Below the pieces are notes generated by a model. It was not told the DNA's origin. It saw nothing but the letters and a program-made list of their open reading frames with translations, and made no database searches. From positions 1 to 64,000 of the forward strand of contig JARWZO010000007.1 of the NCBI GenBank assembly GCA_029866325.1: 64,000 bases of DNA. The letters run 5' to 3'. The translations under genes and the position numbers were made by a program. Below, piece by piece: positions 34,381 through 43,909 of the stretch. This DNA comes from Fluviicola sp. (GTDB taxonomy: Bacteria; Bacteroidota; Bacteroidia; Flavobacteriales_D; Crocinitomicaceae). The first letter of the stretch is position 1; each line of letters begins with the position of its first letter.

Positions 34381-35415
34381 TTACATTGGTAACCGTTGAC
34401 GAATCAAATCTTCCACACAATCAATAAATCGCGGGTGATCGTTGGAACTTGGGACCAATTGCACACTTTCTCCACCGTGTTCGATGAGTAGCTCGTTGTA
34501 TTCATCTCCGATTTCAATCAATGTTTCTAGGCAATCTGCTACAAAAGCCGGACTAAATGCCAACACTTTTTTCACGCCATCTTTCCCCCATTGGCGAATG
34601 ATATCATCCGAAAACGGTTGAATCCATTTTTGATTGAGGCGTGATTGAAAACTGACTACATACTGATCTTCAGACAACCCTAATTTAGCAGCGATCAATC
34701 GCGTGGTGGCATAACACGTTGCCTTGTAGCAAAACTTGGCATCCTCTGATACTTCGTGTTCGCAATTGTGGTCGGCACACAGATTATCGTCGTACACTTT
34801 ATCGACATGACGCTCGGGAAGACCATGGTACGAGAACATGATTTTATCGTAATCGTCGAAGTTGAATTCCTTGGCGCGCGCCACAATTGAATCGATGTAA
34901 CCTTCATTGTCGTAGAACTGACTCACTATTTTCACTTCCGGAATCACCCACCATTTGCGAATGATGTCCATTGCTTTGTCCATTGCAGAACCTGTTGATG
35001 CACTTGCATACTGCGGAAACAATGGAATGATGATCAACTGATCGTAATGGGCTTTTCGCATGCGTTCCAACACACTCTCCAAAGACGGATTTTGATAGCG
35101 CATTGCCAATTCAACCGTAACATCTTCGCTAGCGTCAAAACGTTCTTGAACCAATTTCTTCACCGCTTCGGTATAGGTCATCAATGGCGAAACACCGTTG
35201 CCCAATTCCCATAATTCTTTGTAAATCTTAGCTGATTTGGGAGCACGAAAAGGAACAATGATTCCCCGCACCAACAATTGTCTTGCAACAAATGGAATAT
35301 CAATCACCCGAGGGTCGGTCAAAAATTCACGCAGATAACGGGCAACATCTCCACGACTGGGGCTATCCGGAGTTCCTAATTGAATGAGCAATACTCCTGT
35401 TTTTTTTGCTGTCAT
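34381..35415 (-). CDS. hemH: Ferrochelatase
   Basis: 344 residues. Inserts Fe2+ into protoporphyrin IX, the last step of protohaem synthesis. Signatures: GVLLIQLGTPDSP at the start, PLFPQYASASTGSA (about 130), the metal-site His in FSYHGLPERH (about 200), and Glu in CLETLIEIGDEY (about 290). A Cys-rich insert (NLCADHNCEHE...FCYKATCYAT) follows the HGLPERH motif; similar inserts occur in other Bacteroidota enzymes. It is a single gene; lpdA ends upstream after an 85-bp gap on the same strand. Confidence 0.95.
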   Translation of the reverse strand: MTAKKTGVLLIQLGTPDSPSRGDVARYLREFLTDPRVIDIPFVARQLLVRGIIVPFRAPKSAKIYKELWELGNGVSPLMTYTEAVKKLVQERFDASEDVTVELAMRYQNPSLESVLERMRKAHYDQLIIIPLFPQYASASTGSAMDKAMDIIRKWWVIPEVKIVSQFYDNEGYIDSIVARAKEFNFDDYDKIMFSYHGLPERHVDKVYDDNLCADHNCEHEVSEDAKFCYKATCYATTRLIAAKLGLSEDQYVVSFQSRLNQKWIQPFSDDIIRQWGKDGVKKVLAFSPAFVADCLETLIEIGDEYNELLIEHGGESVQLVPSSNDHPRFIDCVEDLIRQRLPM

Positions 35416-35500
35416 TGATTTACTTTACTGATCAAACAATCGAAATAGAAATTGGTTGAAGATGTCGGGATATAACACATCCAGACATTACGTTCGTTTC

Positions 35501-36904
35501 TTAAATATGCATCGCCCTGTTATCCGTTGCCGCCATTGCAGCTTCTTTTACCGCTTCAGAATAGGTCGGATGCGGGTGACACATGCGTGCCAAATCTTCT
35601 GCTGAAGCTCTAAATTCCATTGCAGTAACGGCTTCCATGATCAAATCGGCTGCACGAGCGGCAATCATGTGAACACCTAGAATTTCATCCGTAGTAGCAT
35701 CCGCCAAGATTTTCACAAATCCGCCGGTGTCCATACTTGCACGTGAACGACCCAAGGCTTTCATCGGGAATTGTCCTGCTTTGTAATTCACTCCGGCAGC
35801 TTTCAATTCTTCTTCGGTTTTTCCAACCGCAGCAATTTCAGGCCAAGTGTACACTACTCCCGGAATCAAGTTGTAATTGATGTGCGGTTTTTGACCTGCC
35901 AATGTTTCGGCAACAAACACACCTTCTTCTTCTGCCTTGTGTGCCAACATCGCTCCGCGAACTACATCGCCGATTGCATAGATATTCGGAACAGCAGTTT
36001 GACAATGGTCGTTGACTTCAATTTGACCGCGATTATTGGCTGTCAAACCGGCTTTATCAAGCGCCAAACCGTCGGTATAGGCTTTACGACCAACTGCAAC
36101 CAAGCAGTAATCGCCTTCAATTACAACGGTTTCTTGCTTTTTATTTACGGCAGTAACTTTTACACCTTTTCCGGTATTTTCAACCTTCTGAACACTGGTT
36201 TCGAGGTTAAATTTGAACCCTTCTTTTTTGAGGATTTTGATAAATTCTTTTCCTAATCCACGATCCATCGTTGGGAAAATAGCGTCGGCAAATTCTACCA
36301 CTTCTACTTCCGAACCCAAACGAGCGTAAACAGAACCGAGTTCCAATCCGATCACGCCACCGCCAATCACGATGAGTTTTTTCGGAATTTCTTTCATGTT
36401 CAATGCTTCCGTAGATGTGATGATGCGATCCTTGTCCGGTTCCATTCCCGGGAAGAAATTCGGTTTTGATCCGGTAGCAATGATCACATTTTTGGTGGTA
36501 ACGGTTGTGTTATTACCTTCGGTATCTGCAATGGCAATGGTTGTTTTATCTACAAACGACCCCACTCCTTGATAAACAGTAATGTTATTTTTATCCATCA
36601 AGAATTTCACGCCGTTGCACGTTTGTGCTACTACTTCGTTTTTACGAGCGATCATTTGTGCCAAATCCACTTCTACTTTATCAACCTTAATTCCATGCGC
36701 TGCGAAGGAGTGCGTAGCATTGAAGTAATGTTCAGACGAATCAAGCATTGCTTTCGATGGAATACAACCTACATTTAGGCAAGTGCCACCAAGCGTAGCG
36801 TATTTTTCGATCAAAGCGGTCTTCATTCCCAACTGTGCGCAACGAATTGCAGCTACGTATCCGCCGGGACCTGAACCTATAATGGTAACATCAAATGTGC
36901 TCAT
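35501..36904 (-). CDS. lpdA: Dihydrolipoyl dehydrogenase
   Basis: 467 residues, full length. The E3 subunit of 2-oxoacid dehydrogenase and glycine-cleavage complexes; reoxidises dihydrolipoamide with NAD. FAD binding at GSGPGGYVAA (residues 11-20), redox disulfide GGTCLNVGCIPSK (Cys about 42 and 47), NAD-binding GGGVIGLELGSVYARLG (about 180), and the C-terminal His-Glu dyad in HPHPTYSEA. The neighbouring lipA makes the lipoyl cofactor this enzyme works on, a sensible pairing. Confidence 0.95.
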   Translation of the reverse strand: MSTFDVTIIGSGPGGYVAAIRCAQLGMKTALIEKYATLGGTCLNVGCIPSKAMLDSSEHYFNATHSFAAHGIKVDKVEVDLAQMIARKNEVVAQTCNGVKFLMDKNNITVYQGVGSFVDKTTIAIADTEGNNTTVTTKNVIIATGSKPNFFPGMEPDKDRIITSTEALNMKEIPKKLIVIGGGVIGLELGSVYARLGSEVEVVEFADAIFPTMDRGLGKEFIKILKKEGFKFNLETSVQKVENTGKGVKVTAVNKKQETVVIEGDYCLVAVGRKAYTDGLALDKAGLTANNRGQIEVNDHCQTAVPNIYAIGDVVRGAMLAHKAEEEGVFVAETLAGQKPHINYNLIPGVVYTWPEIAAVGKTEEELKAAGVNYKAGQFPMKALGRSRASMDTGGFVKILADATTDEILGVHMIAARAADLIMEAVTAMEFRASAEDLARMCHPHPTYSEAVKEAAMAATDNRAMHI

Positions 36905-36997
36905 AATTTCTTGTAATTTGGAGTGTAAAAATAGCTATTAATTGAGAATGTAAAATTGAAAATTGAAAAGGCTGTCCTTCATTTTCGATTCACTTTC

Positions 36998-37879
36998 TTA
37001 TAGATCAAAAATATGCTTCTCAGCATGATAAGACGAACGCACCAACGGGCCGCTTTCCACATAACGGAATCCCATTTCGAGGCCCAATTCGCGGTACTTA
37101 TCAAAGCGTTCCGGCGTCACAAATTCGGCTATCGGCAAGTGTTTCGGTGTGGGTTGCAAGTATTGACCTAAGGTTAAAATATCGACACCAACTGCACGCA
37201 AATCGTGCATGGTTTCAATGATTTCTTCGTCGGTTTCCCCCAATCCGAGCATCACTCCCGATTTGGTGCGCATTCCTCCTTTTTTGAGGCGGAATAAGAC
37301 TTCCAAACTACGGTCGTATTTGGCTTGAATCCGCACTTGTTTGGTCAAACGGCGAACCGTTTCCAGGTTGTGCGAAACAATTTCGGGAGCTACATCGATG
37401 ATCGCTTGCAGGTTTTCCCATTTCCCGGCAAAATCCGGAATTAACGTTTCTAAGGTTGTTCCCGGCGACTGATGACGAATGGCACGCACGGTTTGCGACC
37501 AAATCTCAGAACCGCCGTCCTTCAGATCATCACGGTCTACGGATGTAATCACAGCGTGTTTTACACCCATGATTTTCACACTGTTGGCCACACGTCCGGG
37601 TTCAAACGTATCTACCTCATCCGGGCGACCGGTTTGCACGGCACAAAATCCGCACGAACGCGTACAGATATTGCCTAGAATCATAAACGTAGCTGTTCCT
37701 TCGCCCCAACATTCGCCCATATTCGGACAGCTACCGCTTTCGCAAATGGTGTGTAATTTATGTTCATCCACCAACGAGCGGACTTTGCGGTAATTTTCGC
37801 CCGTAGGCAATTTTACACGCAGCCATTTTGGTTTTTTAATGCGGATGTTGTTGTCGCTTGTTATTACTTCTTCTGACAT
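36998..37879 (-). CDS. lipA: Lipoyl synthase
   Basis: 293 residues. A radical SAM enzyme that inserts two sulfurs into octanoyl-protein. The auxiliary cluster ligands are [12 protein letters not shown] (C-x4-C-x5-C, about 43-54), the radical SAM cluster is CTRSCGFC (about 71-78), and the C-terminal RSSY motif (VRSSYHAE) supplies the Ser ligand. It lies 93 bp upstream of lpdA on the same strand. Divergent from the OsmC-type gene. Confidence 0.96.
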   Translation of the reverse strand: MSEEVITSDNNIRIKKPKWLRVKLPTGENYRKVRSLVDEHKLHTICESGSCPNMGECWGEGTATFMILGNICTRSCGFCAVQTGRPDEVDTFEPGRVANSVKIMGVKHAVITSVDRDDLKDGGSEIWSQTVRAIRHQSPGTTLETLIPDFAGKWENLQAIIDVAPEIVSHNLETVRRLTKQVRIQAKYDRSLEVLFRLKKGGMRTKSGVMLGLGETDEEIIETMHDLRAVGVDILTLGQYLQPTPKHLPIAEFVTPERFDKYRELGLEMGFRYVESGPLVRSSYHAEKHIFDL

Positions 37880-37936
37880 AAACCAATCTTTCTACAAAAA
37901 GTAAACGCTGAATAAGCTTTTGGGGGACAAAAACCG

Positions 37937-37944
37937 TACCTTTG
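37937..37944 (+). promoter_or_regulatory. -7 box for the OsmC/rlmB operon
   Basis: TACCTTTG matches TAnnTTTG exactly and ends 49 bases before the OsmC-family ATG. Confidence 0.5.
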
Positions 37945-37993
37945 GCGCATTATTCAATCGTGTACAAAAGTACAAAGAAGCAACGGAAAAACG

Positions 37994-38407
37994 ATGGCAA
38001 CAGCAGAAGTAACCTATTTGGGAGAATTGCGCACCGAATGCAAACACGTACAATCGGGAACGGTGATTTACACCGACGCACCAACCGATAATCATGGAAA
38101 AGGCGAGAAATTTTCTCCGACCGATTTAGTGGCTACGGCTTACGTTTCTTGCATGCTTTCGATTATCGGGATTTACTGCAACGAACACGGCTACCATTTC
38201 AGCAAAGGAAAAGGTTCGGTGACCAAAATCATGGAATCTTCACCTAGAAGAATAGGAAAACTGGTGATTGACCTGGATTTGCGTGGTAACGGTTGGGACG
38301 CTCAAACAGCTGAAAAAGTGGTGCGCGCAGCAAAAGCATGTCCGGTTGCCAAATCTGTTGAAGCAGGGATTGAGATTGAATTAGCTATACAGTTAGATGG
38401 AGAATAA
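37994..38407 (+). CDS. OsmC-family protein
   Basis: 137 residues, the usual length. Family members are thiol-dependent peroxidases or similar stress proteins. Two Cys are placed as expected: SCMLS (about residue 53) and KACPVAKS (about 116). The stretch FSPTDLVATAYVSC is the family's hallmark helix. The stop overlaps the rlmB start by 11 bases, suggesting coupled translation. Confidence 0.9.
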   Translation: MATAEVTYLGELRTECKHVQSGTVIYTDAPTDNHGKGEKFSPTDLVATAYVSCMLSIIGIYCNEHGYHFSKGKGSVTKIMESSPRRIGKLVIDLDLRGNGWDAQTAEKVVRAAKACPVAKSVEAGIEIELAIQLDGE

Positions 38408-39260
38408 GAAAGAAAATCGCGGGTATAATCGCGACAACAACAGTGATCGCGGAGCGCGCGACGAGTTCAAACAAGAAGGTGCTTACCGTAAATTCGGTTC
38501 ACGCGACGGAAGAGAAAAACAAGATCCCGAAGATTTGATTTACGGAATTCGTGCCGTGATCGAAGCGATCAAAAATGAGGTAGAACTCAATCGTATCTTG
38601 ATTCAAAAAGGAATGGACAAAGACTTGTTCACCGAATTAAAAGATACCTTAAAAGGAAAAGATTTTCAGTTGCAGTTTGTGCCGATTGAAAAACTGAATA
38701 AAATTACGGCTTCCAATCACCAAGGTGTTATTGCCTATACATCTCCGGTGGTTTACCAGAACATCGAAACACTTGCCGATAAATGGTTATCTGAAGGGAA
38801 AGAGCCGTGTATTTTGGTGTTGGATCGCATTACAGACGTGCGCAACTTCGGCGGAATTGCCAGAACGGCAGCTTGCATGGGAGTTGATGCTATTTTGATT
38901 CCATCCAAAGGAAATGCTACTGTTACGGCAGATGCGGTGAAAACTTCGGCTGGAGCATTGCACACCATTCCTGTTTGTAAAACCGACTTATTGAAAGACA
39001 GCTTGTTTTACTTGCAACAAAGCGGCTTTCAGGTAGTTTCTTGTACGGAAAAATCGAAAGTAAGCGTTGAGAATTATTCGTTTTTCGGTCCAACAGCTAT
39101 TTTGGTCGGATCGGAAGAAAACGGAATTTCTCACGATTTACTGAAAATGTCGGATGTGCGCCTAAGCGTGCCAATGGCCGGAGATATTTCTTCGTTGAAT
39201 GTAGGAGTTGCAACGGGCATGATTTTGTATGAGCGATTGAGGCAGTTGAAGAATGCGTGA
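38397..39260 (+). CDS. rlmB: 23S rRNA 2'-O-methyltransferase, RlmB/TrmH family
   Basis: 287 residues. A charged, disordered N-terminal tail of about 45 residues precedes the substrate-binding domain (LIYGIRAVIEAI) and the SpoU knot fold: LDRITDVRNFGGIARTAAC (motif 1), VGSEENGIS (motif 2) and SLNVGVATGMILYE (motif 3). The layout matches RlmB, which methylates G2251 of 23S rRNA. The exact target is inferred. It is coupled to the OsmC-type gene. Confidence 0.88.
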   Translation: MENKKENRGYNRDNNSDRGARDEFKQEGAYRKFGSRDGREKQDPEDLIYGIRAVIEAIKNEVELNRILIQKGMDKDLFTELKDTLKGKDFQLQFVPIEKLNKITASNHQGVIAYTSPVVYQNIETLADKWLSEGKEPCILVLDRITDVRNFGGIARTAACMGVDAILIPSKGNATVTADAVKTSAGALHTIPVCKTDLLKDSLFYLQQSGFQVVSCTEKSKVSVENYSFFGPTAILVGSEENGISHDLLKMSDVRLSVPMAGDISSLNVGVATGMILYERLRQLKNA

Positions 39261-39265
39261 TTACC

Positions 39266-39291
39266 GTTCTTTTTTCTTGACAAAAAGAAAC
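39266..39291 (+). terminator. Possible terminator after rlmB
   Basis: GTTCTTTTT and AAAAAGAAAC form an imperfect hairpin starting 6 bases after the rlmB stop. The outline resembles the end hairpins of the 16996-17494 palindromic element. It is weak, being almost entirely A/T. Confidence 0.35.
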
Positions 39292-39415
39292 ATCATTATA
39301 ATCCTAATCACTAACTGAAACCCCTACTTCATCACGTGATAACCGGATTATTCTCATTCCCGTCTTCGATTGTCGGGAAAACTCTTATTTTAGCCGTCAC
39401 GTCACTGAAAAATAC

Positions 39416-40357
39416 ATGATTGCGGCTAATATGATGTTTTCTTCTTCTCAAAAAAAACAAGTGCTCGAACGGCTCCTGTACAGTGAGGTTTTTAAACATC
39501 CGTTAACTGCCAACGAAATCAGTGCAGGAATTACGGCAACTCCGCAAGAAACAACTGATTTATTGTCGGAAATGGTTGCTTCGGGATTGATTTTCCAACA
39601 CAGCGAATTTTACGGCGTTTTTGATCCTGAAAGCAAAATTGAACGACGCCAACAAGGCATGGAACGCGCGCAACAATTGTACGAAAAAGCCTTAAAAACC
39701 GGTCGTTTTATTCATGGTTTCCCGTTTGTAAAAGGTGTTGGTATTTCCGGCTCGTTATCGAAAGGGATTTTGCATCAAGACGGCGATTTTGATTTTTTCA
39801 TCATTACCCAAAACAACCGCTTGTGGGTGGCCCGAACACTGCTCATTCTTTACAAAAAATTGTTTCTACTGAATTCCAAAAAGTATTTCTGCGTGAATTA
39901 TTTCATCGATGATAAGAACCTGGAAATTGAGGAAAAGAACCTATTCACGGCAACCGAAATCCACAGCTTAATTCCCGTTGTGGGCAATGTGCTAACTGAA
40001 TTTCACGCTACCAATGAGTGGGTACGTTCTTATTACCCCGGAGCTCCGTTTTCGGAAGTAATTCTACCGGAAGTAAAAAAACCGTGGTTCAGTCGACTCA
40101 TTTCAGGTATGCTCAAAGGCCGTTTGGGCGAATGGACAGATAAACGCTTTATGCACATCACTTTTCGTCGCTGGAAGAAAAAATTCAGCTATTTTCAAAC
40201 CGAAAAGTTTGAATTGACATTAAAAACCAGAAGGTACATCTCAAAACACCATCCGAGTGATTTTCAAACAAAGGTATTGAACAAACACCGCGAATTGATT
40301 GCTTTGTATAAAACCCGAATGAACGACAGCTTACAGAGCGAAGGAATCGAATTATGA
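39416..40357 (+). CDS. Nucleotidyltransferase-fold protein with N-terminal winged helix
   Basis: 313 residues (ATGs at 39431 and 39434 are possible alternatives). Residues 10-75 look like a winged-helix domain (RLLYSEVFKHPLTANEI, TTDLLSEMVASGLIF). The nucleotidyltransferase signature is GVGISGSLSKG followed by DGDFDFFIIT (about 108-130), with GS and the DxD-type metal site intact. The rest is helical and basic at the C-terminus. Substrate unknown. First gene of the overlapping radical SAM/methyltransferase run; its stop shares ATGA with the next start, so it probably works in the same pathway. Confidence 0.75.
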   Translation: MIAANMMFSSSQKKQVLERLLYSEVFKHPLTANEISAGITATPQETTDLLSEMVASGLIFQHSEFYGVFDPESKIERRQQGMERAQQLYEKALKTGRFIHGFPFVKGVGISGSLSKGILHQDGDFDFFIITQNNRLWVARTLLILYKKLFLLNSKKYFCVNYFIDDKNLEIEEKNLFTATEIHSLIPVVGNVLTEFHATNEWVRSYYPGAPFSEVILPEVKKPWFSRLISGMLKGRLGEWTDKRFMHITFRRWKKKFSYFQTEKFELTLKTRRYISKHHPSDFQTKVLNKHRELIALYKTRMNDSLQSEGIEL

Positions 40358-41778
40358 CAAAAATACTTCTCACACACAGTTATTTCTATCAGCTCGACCC
40401 TAAACAGTGGCGAAACAAAACGCCTTACCCACCTTTAGGTACCATTACCGCATTTGCACATCTTGATCAAAAATATGATTCTTTAGGATTTTATGATGTA
40501 GCGCTCGATCCCGGACCGGGAAAATGCATTGAAACCATGAAAACCATGAATCCGCAAATCGTGATTATCTACGATGACGGATTCAATTACCTCACCAAAA
40601 TGTGTCTCACCAATATGCGTGAGGCGTGTTTTGAATTGATTAAAGTCGCCAAACAATTGGGAGCCACCGTATTGGTTTCCAGTTCCGATTCTACCGATCA
40701 TTCTTTGCTTTATCACGAACAAGGTGCAGACATTGTCATTCATGGCGAAGGTGAAGAAACGCTGCTTGAATGCGTAGATCGAATTGTAGAAAAAGAATCA
40801 TACACTGAAGTGAAAGGAATTAGTTTTCTAACCGAAAACAAGTTGGTGAAAACTCCGCCGAGAACCCGCGAAAAAGACTTAGATGTGTTTCCGATGGCGC
40901 GTTGGGACTTGATTAACATTCCTGCTTACAAAGCTATTTGGGATGCGGGGAAATTTCCGTTTACGTTGAACATCAGCACCACACGTGGCTGTCCGTTTAA
41001 ATGTAATTGGTGCGCCAAACCCATTTATGGTAATCGTTACAATTCGCGTTCGCCTGAAAACGTGGTGGAGGAATTGCAATTACTGACCACGAAATACAAC
41101 GCAAAACACTTTTGGATTACCGATGATATTTTCGGATTAAAACCGGGATGGGTAACCCGCTTCAACGAATTGATTCAGGAGAAAAAGCTGAACATCCGCT
41201 ATAAAATTCAAAGTCGTGCCGATTTGTTATTGGTCGACAAAACCATAGAAGAATTGGTTTCTTCGGGCTTGGAAGAAGTATGGATGGGTGCCGAAAGCGG
41301 TTCGCAGAAAATCCTCGATGCGATGGACAAAGGCATCACCATTGAGCAGATTAAAAACAGCACCAAACTTTTGCAAGAAAAAGGTGCTCGCGTGGCGTAT
41401 TTCCTGCAATTCGGTTACTTGGGTGAAACCAAAGAAGACATTCAATCAACCATTGAAATGGTGCGCAACAACCGTCCTGACGATATCGGCATCTCGGTTT
41501 CCTATCCGTTGCCCGGCACGAAGTTTTATGAACGGGTAAAACAGGAAATGGGTTCCAAATCAAACTGGAAAGATTCGGATGATTTGGACATGTTATTTAC
41601 CGGAACATTTCACGCCGATTTTTACCGCAAGTTACAGCGATATGTGCATCATTCGTTCCGAACGCGTCAGGGAATCGACAAATGGAAAACACCTTCGCGG
41701 GTTACATCTTGGCGTTATGCTTTTTTGGTTCCGTACAATGCCGCATTTGCTACCTTGCTGAAACTAAAACTGCGTTAA
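40354..41778 (+). CDS. B12-binding-type radical SAM enzyme (BchE-like architecture), 1
   Basis: 474 residues. An N-terminal Rossmann-like domain of the cobalamin-binding type covers about residues 1-170 (IVIHGEGEETLLE), but the DxHxxG cobalamin motif is not visible, as in many BchE-like proteins. The radical SAM barrel follows, with cluster motif CPFKCNWC (C-x3-C-x2-C, about 214) after TLNISTTRG, then MGAESGSQKILDAMDKG and LQFGYLGET. Related enzymes methylate or rearrange unactivated carbons. Substrate unknown. Coupled upstream to the nucleotidyltransferase (ATGA) and downstream to a methyltransferase (TAATG). Clearly a paralogue of the protein at 42557-43909. Confidence 0.85.
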   Translation: MTKILLTHSYFYQLDPKQWRNKTPYPPLGTITAFAHLDQKYDSLGFYDVALDPGPGKCIETMKTMNPQIVIIYDDGFNYLTKMCLTNMREACFELIKVAKQLGATVLVSSSDSTDHSLLYHEQGADIVIHGEGEETLLECVDRIVEKESYTEVKGISFLTENKLVKTPPRTREKDLDVFPMARWDLINIPAYKAIWDAGKFPFTLNISTTRGCPFKCNWCAKPIYGNRYNSRSPENVVEELQLLTTKYNAKHFWITDDIFGLKPGWVTRFNELIQEKKLNIRYKIQSRADLLLVDKTIEELVSSGLEEVWMGAESGSQKILDAMDKGITIEQIKNSTKLLQEKGARVAYFLQFGYLGETKEDIQSTIEMVRNNRPDDIGISVSYPLPGTKFYERVKQEMGSKSNWKDSDDLDMLFTGTFHADFYRKLQRYVHHSFRTRQGIDKWKTPSRVTSWRYAFLVPYNAAFATLLKLKLR

Positions 41779-42548
41779 TGAATAAGGCCGACTTTGACGC
41801 AGCAGCCGTCGATTACGACCAGACGTTTACACACACAATGGTCGGAAAAGCACAGCGCGAACGCGTTTGGTATTACCTCCAACAATTACCCATCAAAACC
41901 GGCTCGAAGGTTCTTGAAGTGAACTGCGGAACAGGTGAAGACGCCAAACGCTGGCATGAAAGCGGTTATTCTGTGATTGCATCGGACATATCATCCCAAA
42001 TGATTGCCAATGCCCAATCGAAATACCCCGAAATAGATTTTCGTGTACTGAATCTCTTGGAATTAGACCAACTAAGTACAGAACCTCAAACCGTTTTTTC
42101 CAACTTCGGTGGATTGAATTGTTTGCCTGAATCGGACCTCCAACTATTCTTTCAAAAGGCAAGTGATTTACTCGCCACGAATGAACGGTTGGTCTGTGTG
42201 CTCATGGGAAAAAAAACAGCTTGGGATCGCTGGTACTTGACATTGAAAGGGCGTTTCAGTGAACGAAATCGACGCAACACCAATGAAGCACTTAGCGTAC
42301 CCGTAAATGGAACTATGGTTTCAACCTGGTATTACTCACCGAAAGAAACCATTCGTTTGGCAAACCCCCATTTTGAGGTGGAAATGCTCCGTCCGATTGG
42401 GTTGTTCGTTCCGACTTCCAACATGGAGTCTTTTTTCTCGAATAAACCTCGTATGCTGCGTTTCCTCATTGGAATGGACAAACGCTTTTCTTTTTCGTTT
42501 TTAGCCAACCGATCCGACCATTATTTCTTAAGTTTAAAAAAGCGTTGA
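41778..42548 (+). CDS. Class I methyltransferase, 1
   Basis: 256 residues starting at MNKADFDAAAVDYDQTF, whose ATG overlaps the previous stop as TAATG. Motif I reads VLEVNCGTGEDAKRW, with Asn-Cys where many have Asp-x-Gly. Motif II is VIASDISSQMIA, and post-I is VFSNFGGLNCL. The C-terminal half is strongly basic with aromatic residues (RMLRFLIGMDKRFSFSF), possibly membrane-associated. The N-terminal YD(x)TF style resembles ubiquinone/small-molecule methyltransferases. Substrate unknown; probably acts on the product of the flanking radical SAM enzymes. Confidence 0.8.
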   Translation: MNKADFDAAAVDYDQTFTHTMVGKAQRERVWYYLQQLPIKTGSKVLEVNCGTGEDAKRWHESGYSVIASDISSQMIANAQSKYPEIDFRVLNLLELDQLSTEPQTVFSNFGGLNCLPESDLQLFFQKASDLLATNERLVCVLMGKKTAWDRWYLTLKGRFSERNRRNTNEALSVPVNGTMVSTWYYSPKETIRLANPHFEVEMLRPIGLFVPTSNMESFFSNKPRMLRFLIGMDKRFSFSFLANRSDHYFLSLKKR

Positions 42549-42556
42549 CGCAGCAC

Positions 42557-43909
42557 ATGAAACTGGTTCTCACACACGGGTATTTTTTGGCCGATGATTC
42601 GAAAGAATTGGAGATCATGCGTCCCTACCCTACACTGGGATTGTTGTACATTAGTTCGTACTTGAAAGCCGAAGGAAAAGACGTTTCCATTGTGGATAGT
42701 ACGTTTTTATCGAAAGATGAATGGAAAGCCGAGTTAGTAAAATTGCAACCCAAAATGGTGGCGTTTTATTCGAACCTGATGACCAAATTGAACATCTTAG
42801 AACTCAATCATTGGATCAAATCAACACTGTCGAATACCGTTACGCTTGTTGGCGGACCGGATGTCACTTATAATATTGACCATTACCTCAATGCGGGTTT
42901 CGACTTTACTGTTTCGGGTGAAGGAGAACAAACTGTGTTGGAATTGAGCACTGCGGTTGAAGAGCAAACTTCCGTTTCTGAAATTCAAGGAATTGCTTAT
43001 AAATCTGCCGAAGGAGAAATTATCCTCAACGAGGCGCGCACCAAAATCAAAGAACTGGAAACGCTTCCTTTCCCGGATCGCGGCTCCATTCCGATTGAAA
43101 AATACCTTGATGTTTGGAAAACCCATCACGGAAAACGCACGCTCAATATTAGCACGCAACGCGGTTGTCCTTATACCTGTAAATGGTGCAGCACGGCTGT
43201 TTACGGACAAAGTTACCGCCGCAACGATCCTGAACGTGTAGTTGCCGAGATTTTGGATTTAAAAGCCCGCTTTGATGTCGAAGCGTTGTGGTTTGTAGAC
43301 GATGTATTTACGGTGAGTCACAAGTGGATTGCCGATTTGCATGCCGCCTTTCAGCGGAACAACCTGACCATCGCTTTTGAATGCATTACCCGCGCCGAAC
43401 GACTCAACGCAACCGTACTTCAACAACTAAAAGAAATGGGTTGTTTTCGCATTTGGATTGGCGCCGAAAGCGGTTCGCAACGCATCATTGATCGCATGGA
43501 CAGAAGGGTTTCATTGGAAACCGTGCAAGCGACCATGCAACAAACACGTGCTTTGGGTATGGAAGCCGGAACATTTATTATGGTTGGTTATCCGGGCGAA
43601 GAATTGGAAGATATACAGCAAACGATGGAACACATCAAGGCTTGTAATCCGCATTTATTGACGATTACCAAAGCGTATCCAATCAAAGGAACAGGACTTT
43701 ATACCGAGATTGAAAACGACATTACCACAGTTTTAGATTGGCAAAAAAGCACCGATCGCGACATTCGCTTTTCGTTACCGTATTCCAACAAGTTTTACAA
43801 TTATTCGATTCGTTACTTGGTCAACGGTTGGCTGGCGCATCGTGATCAATCGCTCAAGCATCGACTGAAAAGCAGAGCAGCTCTTGCACTCATGAAATGG
43901 AGCAAATGA
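42557..43909 (+). CDS. B12-binding-type radical SAM enzyme (BchE-like architecture), 2
   Basis: 450 residues from ATG 42557 (MKLVLTHGYF, aligned with the start of the 40354 paralogue). A TTG 12 bases upstream is possible but less likely. The cobalamin-type domain contains LVGGPDVTYN and VSGEGEQTVLEL. The radical SAM motif is CPYTCKWC, preceded by TLNISTQRG and followed by YGQSYRRNDPERV; a later motif is IGAESGSQRIIDRMDR. The two paralogues probably do successive or alternative steps in one pathway. The next methyltransferase gene starts within its stop codon (ATGA). Confidence 0.85.
   Translation: MKLVLTHGYFLADDSKELEIMRPYPTLGLLYISSYLKAEGKDVSIVDSTFLSKDEWKAELVKLQPKMVAFYSNLMTKLNILELNHWIKSTLSNTVTLVGGPDVTYNIDHYLNAGFDFTVSGEGEQTVLELSTAVEEQTSVSEIQGIAYKSAEGEIILNEARTKIKELETLPFPDRGSIPIEKYLDVWKTHHGKRTLNISTQRGCPYTCKWCSTAVYGQSYRRNDPERVVAEILDLKARFDVEALWFVDDVFTVSHKWIADLHAAFQRNNLTIAFECITRAERLNATVLQQLKEMGCFRIWIGAESGSQRIIDRMDRRVSLETVQATMQQTRALGMEAGTFIMVGYPGEELEDIQQTMEHIKACNPHLLTITKAYPIKGTGLYTEIENDITTVLDWQKSTDRDIRFSLPYSNKFYNYSIRYLVNGWLAHRDQSLKHRLKSRAALALMKWSK

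Noticed and set aside
39261-39415. Possible truncated copy of the 16996-17494 palindrome
   Set aside because: Only the AT-rich hairpin outline and a few short blocks (CCCCTAC, GATAACCG) match; too little to call a copy.
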